DNA of 6,059 nt from an uncultured Altererythrobacter sp. (GTDB lineage: Bacteria > Pseudomonadota > Alphaproteobacteria > Sphingomonadales > Sphingomonadaceae), in the NCBI GenBank assembly GCA_946886565.1, contig CAMPIX010000057.1:1-6059 (forward strand). Reading direction: 5' to 3'. Both the position numbers and the translations under genes were made by a program. This document shows positions 1 through 5,090 of this stretch, in pieces; the stretch's first letter is position 1, and each line of letters begins with the position of its first letter. Under the pieces are notes generated by a model that searched no databases, was not told the origin of the DNA, and saw only the letters and a program-made list of their open reading frames with translations.

Positions 1-124
1 GTTCGCCTTCGCCGACGAGCCGTTCGGGATCGAGAACGAGGAAATGACCCCGAGCATGAAGATCCGCCGCCACAAGATCCGCGCGCGCTACGGGGAACGG
101 CTCGACGCGCTCTATCGGAGCTGA
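1..124 (+). CDS. C-terminal end of an AMP-forming (long-chain) acyl-CoA synthetase, partial
   Basis: Only the last 40 codons are present, read in the frame starting at base 2 and ending at TGA 122-124; the rest lies upstream of the window. The tail contains MTPSMKIRRHKIRARYGERL followed by DALY. This matches the C-terminus of ANL-superfamily fatty-acid CoA ligases: a TP-x-x-K motif (A10), whose lysine (residue 20 of the fragment) is the catalytic residue for adenylation, then a basic helix ending near a tyrosine. Such enzymes activate fatty acids with ATP and CoA through an acyl-adenylate. The fragment cannot show substrate specificity, so a FadD/FAA1-like assignment is inference from the tail alone. 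The gene ends tail-to-tail with the antiporter gene, only 4 bp apart, leaving no room for a separate terminator. Confidence 0.72.
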   Translation, partial: FAFADEPFGIENEEMTPSMKIRRHKIRARYGERLDALYRS

Positions 125-128
125 ACCG

Positions 129-1241
129 CTACGGCACGATCGTCGTGAACAGGTAGGTTGCGAAGATGGTCAGGTGGATCACGCCCTGGACCATCGTGGT
201 GCGCCCGCGGCTCAGCGTTAGCGTCGCCACCAGCAGGGTCAGCGCCAGCAGCACCGTGCTGCGCATCGACAGACCGAGTTCGAGTTCGAGCCCGAGCATG
301 AGCGCGACGATCGCGACCGCGGGGATCGTGAGACCGATCGTGGCCAGCGCCGAGCCGATCGCGAGGTTGAGGCTCGTCTGCATCCGGTTGGCGCGCGCGG
401 CGCGCAGGGCGGCGAAGCCCTCGGGCGCGAGGACGAGCGCGGCGATGATGATGCCGACCAGCGCGCGCGGCGCTCCGATCGCAGCGACCCCGGCCTCGAT
501 CGCGGGCGAGAGATTCTTCGCCAGAAAGACGACCGCGACCAGCGCGACCAGCAGCGCCGCCGCCGATGCCAGCGCCTTGACGCGCGCCACAGGCGCCTCG
601 TGCGCATGGTCGTCGGCCTCGGGTATCTGGTGCAGGAAGTGGTCGCGGTGGCGGATCGTCTGCGCAACCACGAACGTGGCGTAGATCAGCAGCGAGACGA
701 TCGCGACGAAGATCAACTGCTGCGCATTGTAGAACGCACCGCTCGCGCTGGTGGTGTAGTTGGGCAGCACGAGCGTCAGCACCGAGAGCGTCGCGAGCAT
801 CGCAAGGCCGGCGCTCACGCCCGATTGCGTATAGCTCTGTTCGTGATGCCGCTGGCCGCCGGCGAGCAGGCAGATGCCGACGATGCCGTTGATCGTGATC
901 ATGATCGCCGCGATCAGCGTGTCGCGCGCCAATGCCTGGGCCTGCGCGCCTTCCGAAAGCATGATCGAGACGATCAGCGAGCTCTCGATCACCGTGACCG
1001 CGAGCGCGAGGACGAGCGTTCCGAACGGCTCGCCCAGATAATGCGCGAGAACCTCGGCGTGATAGACCGCGGCCATGATCGCGCCGCCGAGCAGCAGGCC
1101 GAGCGCGACCGAGCCGATGAACCCGTCAGGTTTGCCCAGCGCGACCGCTACGACCGCGAGCAGCGGCGCGATCGCAGCCCAGGGCACGATCCCGAACAGC
1201 GGCGCTTTCGGGGTGGGACCGGCAGGTGCGTTGGCGGACAT
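129..1241 (-). CDS. chaA: ChaA-type calcium/proton (Na+/H+, Ca2+/H+) antiporter
   Basis: The 370-residue polytopic inner-membrane protein matches the usual length of E. coli ChaA (about 366). It belongs to the CaCA cation/proton exchanger superfamily, which extrudes Ca2+ and monovalent cations in exchange for protons. Two alpha-repeat signatures are visible. The first is GEPFGT at residues 70-75, running into VTVIESS with acidic E86. The second is LAPEGFAALRAARANRMQ at 271-288, with E274, followed by NLAIGSALATIGLTIP at 292-307. About ten or eleven hydrophobic segments flank a hydrophilic, His/Asp-rich loop (roughly 197-217, with HRDHFLH and DDHAHE). The start at 1241 is chosen because the first membrane segment begins about 15 residues later and no better start exists upstream. 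Its Shine-Dalgarno is weak (TAGGCGG on the - strand). Direction and ion preference are inferred from the family. Confidence 0.9.
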   Translation of the reverse strand: MSANAPAGPTPKAPLFGIVPWAAIAPLLAVVAVALGKPDGFIGSVALGLLLGGAIMAAVYHAEVLAHYLGEPFGTLVLALAVTVIESSLIVSIMLSEGAQAQALARDTLIAAIMITINGIVGICLLAGGQRHHEQSYTQSGVSAGLAMLATLSVLTLVLPNYTTSASGAFYNAQQLIFVAIVSLLIYATFVVAQTIRHRDHFLHQIPEADDHAHEAPVARVKALASAAALLVALVAVVFLAKNLSPAIEAGVAAIGAPRALVGIIIAALVLAPEGFAALRAARANRMQTSLNLAIGSALATIGLTIPAVAIVALMLGLELELGLSMRSTVLLALTLLVATLTLSRGRTTMVQGVIHLTIFATYLFTTIVP

Positions 1242-1258
1242 GCCGCCTAGCTAGCGGC
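1242..1258 (-). promoter_or_regulatory. Small inverted repeat directly upstream of the chaA start codon
   Basis: GCCGC (1242-1246) and GCGGC (1254-1258) form a 5-bp stem around a 7-base loop. The repeat abuts the chaA initiation codon and covers the only purine-rich candidate ribosome-binding bases. In the mRNA it could partly mask initiation. The stem is short and such matches are frequent at this GC content, so this is a weak call. The rest of the 53-bp gap to the upstream gene shows only another 4-bp stem (1271-1274/1278-1281) and no T-tract terminator. Confidence 0.22.
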
Positions 1259-1294
1259 AATCGACAGGCGCGCCAATGGCGGCGCGGCGGCGAA

Positions 1295-1822
1295 TCAGGC
1301 GGCTTCGCGCTCGATATATTCGGGGTAGAAGCTCGGCGCGCGATCGGACCAGCCCGGCGCGGTCGCTGCGGCTTCGCTCAACGACTGGAGCAGGACCTTG
1401 CGGCGGCTCGGCTTGATCTGCGGCAGCGCGCTCGCGGCGCAGAAGGCGCTCGGCAGCCACGGGCGCGCATCGGCGCCGAGCAGCCGCTCGTAGAGAAAGC
1501 GGAAGGCGGAGAAGCACTCGATCCGCTCCTGCGCGAGATCGAACGCGGCGACGCGGGTCAGCTTGCCGATGAAACCCTCGATCCCGTCGAAGCCCGAATC
1601 GGCCGGGATCGTGGCGCGCAGCATCTTCAGTTCCTGATAGGCGACGTACTGGCTGCGGATCGCCGCGTTCTCGCCCGCATCGCGCGCCCAGAGCTTGAAC
1701 GCGTCCTGCCGGCCGAGCCCGATGTCGAGACTGCGCTTGATGTAGCGCTGCTCGGCAGCGGAGAAGCTGGCGAACTCGCGCATTTCGGCGATCGTTAGCG
1801 AAGCGGTGGCGGCCTTTGGCAT
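1295..1822 (-). CDS. Hypothetical 175-residue helical soluble protein
   Basis: I do not recognise the family. The chosen start (ATG at 1820-1822, product beginning MPKAATASLT) has an AGGGA Shine-Dalgarno about 11 bases upstream. The same frame stays open to 1990, but that extension runs through the palindromic repeat and is Pro/Arg-rich, so it is not credible coding sequence. The product has no signal peptide or membrane segment. It looks mostly alpha-helical: an N-terminal SLTIAEMREF / SAAEQRYIKRSLDIGLGRQ stretch (residues 9-39), a middle part rich in aromatic residues (FDLAQERIECFSAFRFLYERL, about 94-114), and a basic KPSRRK patch (137-142) near the C-terminus. Cysteines occur only at 103 and 128. 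It lies 53 bp upstream of chaA on the same strand, so co-transcription is possible. A CtrA-like site sits 43-59 bp ahead of the start. Codon use resembles its neighbours, supporting a real gene. No function is proposed. Confidence 0.75.
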   Translation of the reverse strand: MPKAATASLTIAEMREFASFSAAEQRYIKRSLDIGLGRQDAFKLWARDAGENAAIRSQYVAYQELKMLRATIPADSGFDGIEGFIGKLTRVAAFDLAQERIECFSAFRFLYERLLGADARPWLPSAFCAASALPQIKPSRRKVLLQSLSEAAATAPGWSDRAPSFYPEYIEREAA

Positions 1823-1864
1823 TGTCCGGCGTTTCCCTGTTGCAGAGCGATATTCGCCGGACTT

Positions 1865-1881
1865 GGTTAAATTCGCGTTAG
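1865..1881 (-). promoter_or_regulatory. CtrA-like binding site upstream of the hypothetical gene
   Basis: Read on the - strand this is CTAA-N7-TTAACC. The consensus for the alphaproteobacterial cell-cycle regulator CtrA is TTAA-N7-TTAAC(C), so the site has one mismatch, in the distal half, and the next base (A) also fits the TTAACCA(T) half-site form. It lies 43-59 bp upstream of the ATG at 1822, the usual place for a CtrA box overlapping a -35 element, and in AT-rich bases within very GC-rich DNA. I could not see a convincing -10 element behind it. The match is observed; binding is inference. Confidence 0.38.
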
Positions 1882-1892
1882 TCGTGCTTAGG

Positions 1893-2036
1893 TCCTCCCC
1901 GGCACGGGGAGGTGGCAGACGCCGCGCGAGCGGCGGCTGACGGAGGGGAACAGGCCACCCGCGTAACGCTTGCGGCGCGTGCCCCTCCACCCCGACGCCT
2001 GCGGCGTCGCGGTCCCCCTCCCCGTGCCGGGGAGGA
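1893..2036. repeat. 144-bp palindromic intergenic element able to fold as a cloverleaf
   Basis: A perfect 20-bp terminal inverted repeat bounds the element: 1893-1912 (TCCTCCCCGGCACGGGGAGG) pairs with 2017-2036. Each arm is itself partly palindromic. Three hairpins fill the interior. Arm 1 (1916-1939) has a 10-pair stem with one A/G mismatch and a GCGA loop. Arm 2 (1942-1948 with 1982-1988) pairs GGAGGGG with CCCCTCC around an inner 4-bp stem. Arm 3 (1993-1999 with 2003-2009) is a perfect 7-bp stem with a 3-base loop. There is no transposase or credible ORF inside. From memory, very similar 'CCTCCCCGGCACGGGGAGG' elements are scattered between genes in sphingomonad genomes, so this is probably one copy of such a dispersed family. 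It starts 6 bp past the thiS-thiG stop and could terminate or protect that transcript. Confidence 0.85.
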
Positions 2037-2042
2037 TTATCG

Positions 2043-3032
2043 CTAGATCAGCCCCGCCAGCGGGGAACTCGGATCGGCGTATTTGCGCGTCGCCATGCGG
2101 CCCGAGAGGTAGGCGTCGCGTCCGGCCTCGACCGCGAGCTTCATCGCGCGGGCCATGCGCAGCGGATCCTTCGCCTCGGCGATCGCGGTGTTCATCAGCA
2201 CGCCGTCGCAGCCGAGCTCCATCGCCACCGCCGCGTCGCTCGCGGTGCCGACGCCGGCGTCGACCAGCACCGGCACGCTCGCGCCCTCGACGATCAGGCG
2301 GATCGTCACGCGGTTCTGGATGCCGAGGCCCGAGCCGATCGGCGCGCCCAGCGGCATGACCGCGACCGCGCCCGCTTCCTCGAGCTGCTTGGCCGCAATC
2401 GGATCGTCGACGCAATAAACCATCGGCAGGAAGCCTTCGCTCGCCAGCGTCTCGGTCGCCTTCAGCGTTTCGCGCATGTCGGGGTAGAGGGTGCGCGCCT
2501 CGCCCAGCACCTCGAGCTTGACCAGGTCCCAGCCACCCGCCTCGCGCGCCAGCCGCAGCGTGCGGATCGCGTCCTCCGCAGTGAAGCAGCCCGCGGTGTT
2601 GGGCAGGTAGGTGATCTTCTTCGGATCGATGAAATCGGTCAGCATCGGCGCCTTGGGATCGCTGACGTTCACCCGGCGCACGGCGACGGTGACGATCTCC
2701 GCCCCCGAGGCCTCGAGCGCGGCGGCGTTCTGCGCGAAATCCTTGTACTTGCCGGTGCCGACGATCAGCCGCGAGCGGAAGGTATGGCCCGCAACGGTCC
2801 ACGTGTCATCGCCCACCGGATGATCGCCGCCGCCGACGAAATGGACGATCTCGAGCGCGTCTCCCTCGGCCAGCGGCGCTTCGCCAAGCGTCGAGCGCGG
2901 GACGATCTCGCCGTTGCGTTCGACCGCAACCTTCTCGGGCGCAAGCTCGAGCTCGCGCACGAGCTCGGCGATGGTCGCGGCGGAGGTGCGGCGGGTCTCG
3001 CCGTTGACGGTGAGGGTGAAGGGGGCTGTCAT
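2043..3032 (-). CDS. thiG: ThiS-ThiG fusion: sulfur carrier protein / thiazole synthase
   Basis: The 329-residue protein joins two thiamine-pathway proteins usually encoded separately. Residues 4-69 are a ThiS-like ubiquitin fold (VNGE near 9, then [12 protein letters not shown] at 36-47) ending in the carrier signature EIVHFVGGG (61-69). Residues 75-329 are ThiG, which condenses deoxyxylulose-5-phosphate, dehydroglycine and ThiS thiocarboxylate sulfur into the thiazole phosphate of thiamine. ThiG marks are the start of its barrel ([12 protein letters not shown], 85-96), the lysine of VKLEVLGE (K172) expected to form the imine with the sugar phosphate, [11 protein letters not shown] (228-238) and [12 protein letters not shown] (255-266). 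Bifunctional carrier/synthase fusions are a known annotation class. It follows the MerC-like gene by 16 bp on the same strand, so the two probably share a transcript. The start ATG has only a weak GGCGGG ribosome site. I saw no THI-box riboswitch upstream. Confidence 0.95.
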   Translation of the reverse strand: MTAPFTLTVNGETRRTSAATIAELVRELELAPEKVAVERNGEIVPRSTLGEAPLAEGDALEIVHFVGGGDHPVGDDTWTVAGHTFRSRLIVGTGKYKDFAQNAAALEASGAEIVTVAVRRVNVSDPKAPMLTDFIDPKKITYLPNTAGCFTAEDAIRTLRLAREAGGWDLVKLEVLGEARTLYPDMRETLKATETLASEGFLPMVYCVDDPIAAKQLEEAGAVAVMPLGAPIGSGLGIQNRVTIRLIVEGASVPVLVDAGVGTASDAAVAMELGCDGVLMNTAIAEAKDPLRMARAMKLAVEAGRDAYLSGRMATRKYADPSSPLAGLI

Positions 3033-3048
3033 GCCCGCCAGATAGCGC

Positions 3049-3420
3049 TCAATGCGCGTGGCGCAAGTTGAGCAGGTGCCCGAGCGAGACCAGCGCGACC
3101 CCGATGATCGTCAGCACCACCTCGCCCGCGCCATGCGGCATGGCGAGCGCGCCGCCCATGAAGGTGAGGCCCATCATCGCGGTGACGAAGGGCGCGGCGC
3201 GGCGATGGGTGATCGCGCCCCAGCCGATCGCGACAGCGGCGATGACCAGCGCCACAGCGAGGCCGATGCGGTGGATCGCGGGGGCGAACAGGAACTCGCC
3301 GCCGATGCCGAGCGCGGAAACGATCAGGATCGAGGCGAGACAATGCAGCACGCACAGGCCCGAGAGAACCACGCCGGCGCGGTCGAGCCGCCCGCGAATC
3401 GAGGGGAACATCTTGCCCAT
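3049..3420 (-). CDS. MerC-family small membrane protein
   Basis: The product has 123 residues, starting [10 protein letters not shown] and ending [10 protein letters not shown]. Four hydrophobic segments (about 15-37, 42-66, 74-94, 100-117) fit the four-helix MerC family of inner-membrane metal transport proteins. The diagnostic motif is [10 protein letters not shown] (21-30), giving Cys23, His26 and Cys27 in the first helix. The C-terminus adds His117, His121 and His123. Classical MerC imports Hg2+, but chromosomal relatives without merA/merR partners, as here, are widespread and their substrate is uncertain. A Zur-like palindrome 15 bp ahead of the start suggests zinc or another divalent metal; that is inference. 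The same frame stays open far upstream across ctaA, but this extension is antisense shadow; ATG 3418-3420 is preferred (M4 is an alternative). The downstream neighbour, 16 bp away, is thiS-thiG. Confidence 0.82.
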   Translation of the reverse strand: MGKMFPSIRGRLDRAGVVLSGLCVLHCLASILIVSALGIGGEFLFAPAIHRIGLAVALVIAAVAIGWGAITHRRAAPFVTAMMGLTFMGGALAMPHGAGEVVLTIIGVALVSLGHLLNLRHAH

Positions 3421-3435
3421 GGGTTCGTCGCATGT

Positions 3436-3452
3436 ATGTGATAATGTAACAT
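3436..3452 (-). promoter_or_regulatory. Zur-like palindrome between the merC-like gene and ctaA
   Basis: On the - strand the site reads ATGTTACATTATCACAT. It agrees with the proteobacterial (gamma-type) Zur core ATGTTATANTATAACAT at 14 of 16 defined positions, with the correct 9-base spacing between the ATGT and ACAT ends. A second reading is the perfect short palindrome AATGT-A-ACATT at 3443-3453. The site is 15 bp upstream of the merC-like ATG, so a bound repressor would block its promoter. On the + strand it also overlaps a possible extended -10 (TG at 3438 with GATAAT at 3440-3445) facing ctaA. Alphaproteobacterial Zur boxes differ somewhat from the gamma form, and other Fur-family regulators or chance remain possible. 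Confidence 0.4.
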
Positions 3453-3573
3453 TGCGCAAGTGCGGCCAGGCAGCTTTTTGCGGCGAGCCAACAAGCGCTT
3501 GCGATTTGCCGAGCGCGGACGCATCACGCGCCCCATGGTCGCGACGACAACGATCGACGATGGATCGCCCGAG

Positions 3574-4596
3574 ATGGCGTCCACGACGCCAAGGCCGCAG
3601 GCGCTGGTCCGCTGGTTGTGGGCGATCGCCTGGCTCATCGTGGCGATGGTGGTGGTCGGCGGGATAACCCGGCTGACCGAGTCCGGTCTCTCGATCACCG
3701 AGTGGAAGCCGGTCACCGGCGCGATCCCGCCGCTGAACGAGGCGCAGTGGCAGGCCGAGTTCGATGCCTACAAGCAGATCGGCGAATACCAGCGGATCAC
3801 CGGACCTGCAGGCATGACGCTGGCCGAATACAAGTTCATCTATTTCTGGGAGTGGGCGCATCGCCTGCTCGGACGCGTGCTCGGGCTCGCCTTCGCGCTG
3901 CCGCTCGCGTGGTTCTGGATCCGCAAGGCGATCCCCGCGGGCTACAAGCCTCGCCTGGTCGCGCTGCTCGCGCTCGGCGCGATGCAGGGCGCGTTCGGCT
4001 GGTTCATGGTCCGCTCGGGCCTCTCGGGCGATACCACCGACGTCAGCCATTTCTGGCTCTCGATCCACCTTCTCACCGCATTGTTCACGCTCGGCGGGAT
4101 CGTGTGGACCGCGCTCGACCTCAAGCGGCTCGCGGCGATCCCCGACGCGCGGCCGGCGCGGATGGGCCGTCTGTCGCTGATCATCGCGCTGATCGTGTTC
4201 GTGCAGCTCCTGCTCGGGGCGTGGGTCGCGGGGCTCAACGCCGGTCTCGCGTCCGACACCTGGCCGCTGATGCAGGGCCGCCTCGTGCCCCAATACCAGG
4301 CCGCCAACGGGCTGTGGTGGGCGATGACCCACGATCCGTTTCTGATCCACTTCCTCCACCGCTGGTGGGCGTGGGTTGCGGTGGGCGCGCTGATCGTGCT
4401 CGCGCGCAAGGTTCGTCCATTCGAACGGCGCGCCTCGGTCGCGATCCACAGCGCGTTCGGAATACAGATCGTGCTCGGCATCGCGACCGTCCTCACGGGC
4501 GTGTCGCTCTGGATCGCTGTGGCGCACCAGTTGGTCGGCGCGCTGCTGGTGATCGCGACGGCCTGGGGCCTGCACATCGTCGGACGGCGGCGATGA
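3574..4596 (+). CDS. ctaA: Haem A synthase (COX15/CtaA family)
   Basis: This integral membrane enzyme oxidises the C8 methyl of haem O to the formyl group of haem A, the cofactor of aa3-type cytochrome oxidase. Family marks, numbered from ATG 3574 (340 residues): MVVVGGITRLTESGLSITEW near 25-44, FWEWAHRLLGR with His96, SHFWLSIHLLTA with His165, LIHFLHRWWAW with His262, and AVAHQLVGALL with His318. Four such histidines are the expected haem ligands. Eight membrane helices are visible. There is no Cys pair in the first outer loop, as in the mitochondrial/alphaproteobacterial type. The start is uncertain: 3574 places about 12 residues before the first helix, typical of the family. ATG 3535 or GTG 3460 would add 13 or 38 residues, and none has a strong ribosome site. 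The stop overlaps the cutA start (ATGA), indicating translational coupling. Confidence 0.94.
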   Translation: MASTTPRPQALVRWLWAIAWLIVAMVVVGGITRLTESGLSITEWKPVTGAIPPLNEAQWQAEFDAYKQIGEYQRITGPAGMTLAEYKFIYFWEWAHRLLGRVLGLAFALPLAWFWIRKAIPAGYKPRLVALLALGAMQGAFGWFMVRSGLSGDTTDVSHFWLSIHLLTALFTLGGIVWTALDLKRLAAIPDARPARMGRLSLIIALIVFVQLLLGAWVAGLNAGLASDTWPLMQGRLVPQYQAANGLWWAMTHDPFLIHFLHRWWAWVAVGALIVLARKVRPFERRASVAIHSAFGIQIVLGIATVLTGVSLWIAVAHQLVGALLVIATAWGLHIVGRRR

Positions 4597-4904
4597 CCGC
4601 GCTCGTCTGGTGCCCCTGTCCGGACGAAGACACGGCGCTCGCGCTCGCGCGCCAGCTGATCGAGGAAGGGCTCGCCGCATGCGGCAACGCGCTCGGGCCG
4701 ATGCGCTCGGTCTTCGCCTGGCAAGGCGCAATCGACCACGCGGCCGAGACCGGCCTGTTGCTCAAGACCGACGCGCGCTTGCTCGAACGCGCGGTGGCCC
4801 GGCTGGAGGAAATTCATCCTTACGACGAGCCTGCGGTGCTCGGCTGGCGCTGCGACGCTTCGGGGGCAGCGACCGCGGCTTGGCTCGGCGCGCTGGCGCG
4901 CTAG
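4593..4904 (+). CDS. cutA: CutA1 divalent-cation tolerance protein
   Basis: The product has 103 residues, close to the usual CutA1 length of about 105-115. It begins MTALVWCPCPDEDTALALAR and contains the hallmarks of this trimeric ferredoxin-like fold: a first strand followed by PDEDTALALARQLIEEGLAACGN (10-32), a central FAWQGAIDHAAETGLLLKT (41-59), and the highly conserved EEIHPYDEPAVLGW (72-85), usually HPYE-x-P. Three cysteines (7, 9, 30) lie in the N-terminal third and could bind copper. CutA is linked genetically to copper tolerance in E. coli, but its biochemical role is unsettled and it may act as a small signalling protein. The ATG overlaps the ctaA stop by the ATGA arrangement, so it is almost certainly co-transcribed with ctaA. 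No strong independent ribosome site is visible, consistent with coupling. Confidence 0.92.
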   Translation: MTALVWCPCPDEDTALALARQLIEEGLAACGNALGPMRSVFAWQGAIDHAAETGLLLKTDARLLERAVARLEEIHPYDEPAVLGWRCDASGAATAAWLGALAR

Positions 4905-4919
4905 GCCGAATGAACCTCG

Positions 4920-4979
4920 CGGGCGCAAAAAGGGCACTCAAACCTTCGAGGTATTATTTTACCTCCACCAAAACGCCCG
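4920..4979 (+). other. AT-rich nested hairpin in the cutA-rplM gap
   Basis: A perfect 6-bp stem (GAGGTA 4948-4953 / TACCTC 4960-4965) with loop TTATTT lies inside a second 6-bp stem (4920-4925 CGGGCG / 4974-4979 CGCCCG). The loop and flanks are strikingly AT-rich for this DNA. It follows the cutA stop by 15 bp and could end the ctaA-cutA transcript, but no T-tract follows the inner stem, so it is not a textbook intrinsic terminator. A 26-codon ORF (ATG 4910 to TGA 4990) crosses it but lacks a ribosome site. Confidence 0.35.
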
Positions 4980-4986
4980 GATTAGC

Positions 4987-5015
4987 TTGACTTCGGATAC
5001 CTGAATCGACAAATG
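4987..5015 (+). promoter_or_regulatory. Candidate promoter of rplM-rpsI
   Basis: TTGACT at 4987-4992 matches the -35 consensus in 5 of 6 positions. The -10 region 16-17 bases further on is poor (ACAAAT at 5009-5014 or CAAATG at 5010-5015). Alphaproteobacterial housekeeping promoters often have a strong TTGAC and a degenerate -10. The position, about 75 bp ahead of the rplM start with no other good candidate nearby, supports the call. The transcription start would fall near 5021. Confidence 0.45.
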
Positions 5016-5066
5016 CGCCGCTTCCGCGAGCCGCCCGACAAGCAATTCGGCCGGATTCGCGGCGCA
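5014..5066 (+). promoter_or_regulatory. Possible structured leader of rplM
   Basis: TGCGCCGC (5014-5021) is exactly complementary to GCGGCGCA (5059-5066), giving an 8-bp stem around a 37-base interior. The interior can form a further GCCG/CGGC pairing (5030-5033 with 5048-5051). L13 is known to control its own operon in E. coli, so a folded leader is plausible. However, if transcription starts near 5021 as the candidate promoter implies, the left half of the stem would be absent from the RNA. The complementarity is seen; function is speculation. Confidence 0.22.
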
Positions 5067-5090
5067 CGACATTTCGAAGGAATTCTAGCC

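Noticed and set aside
276..290. Short tandem GAGTTC repeat
   Set aside because: Two and a half copies only, encoding LELEL in a ChaA loop; too short to be more than local codon repetition.
600..1250. 216-aa + strand frame opposite chaA
   Set aside because: Arg/Asp/Glu-rich shadow of the antiporter gene with no family features or ribosome site.
1226..1798. 190-aa + strand frame opposite the hypothetical gene
   Set aside because: Arg/Ala/Glu-rich antisense shadow. The - strand frame has the better start, ribosome site and more protein-like composition, though with an unknown family this choice is less certain than for the other shadows.
1823..1990. In-frame N-terminal extension of the hypothetical gene to an ATG at 1988-1990 (231 aa)
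   Set aside because: The extra 56 codons run through the palindromic repeat and an AT-rich promoter-like stretch, are Pro/Arg-rich, and the internal ATG at 1822 has a good AGGGA ribosome site.
1893..2036. Insertion sequence or CRISPR interpretation of the palindromic block
   Set aside because: No transposase ORF, no spaced direct repeats; the structure is a single nested inverted repeat.
3421..3573. TPP (THI-box) riboswitch ahead of the merC-thiSG unit
   Set aside because: No CUGAGA-type conserved segments or matching helices are visible on the - strand between 3421 and 3573, or in the 16-bp gap before thiS-thiG.
3421..4731. 560-aa open frame on the - strand joining the merC-like gene to a region antisense to ctaA and cutA
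   Set aside because: The upstream part is Arg/Pro/Asp-rich low-complexity translation typical of high-GC shadow frames and lies opposite a clear ctaA; only the last 123 codons look like a protein family.
4910..4990. 26-codon ORF (MNLAGAKRAL...) between cutA and rplM
   Set aside because: No ribosome site, rare codons (AGG, TTA) and overlap with the nested hairpin make it more likely non-coding.
5013..5090. Upstream in-frame start for rplM at 5013
   Set aside because: It would add 26 residues not found in L13, it overlaps the promoter region, and ATG 5091 has a clear AAGGA at correct spacing.
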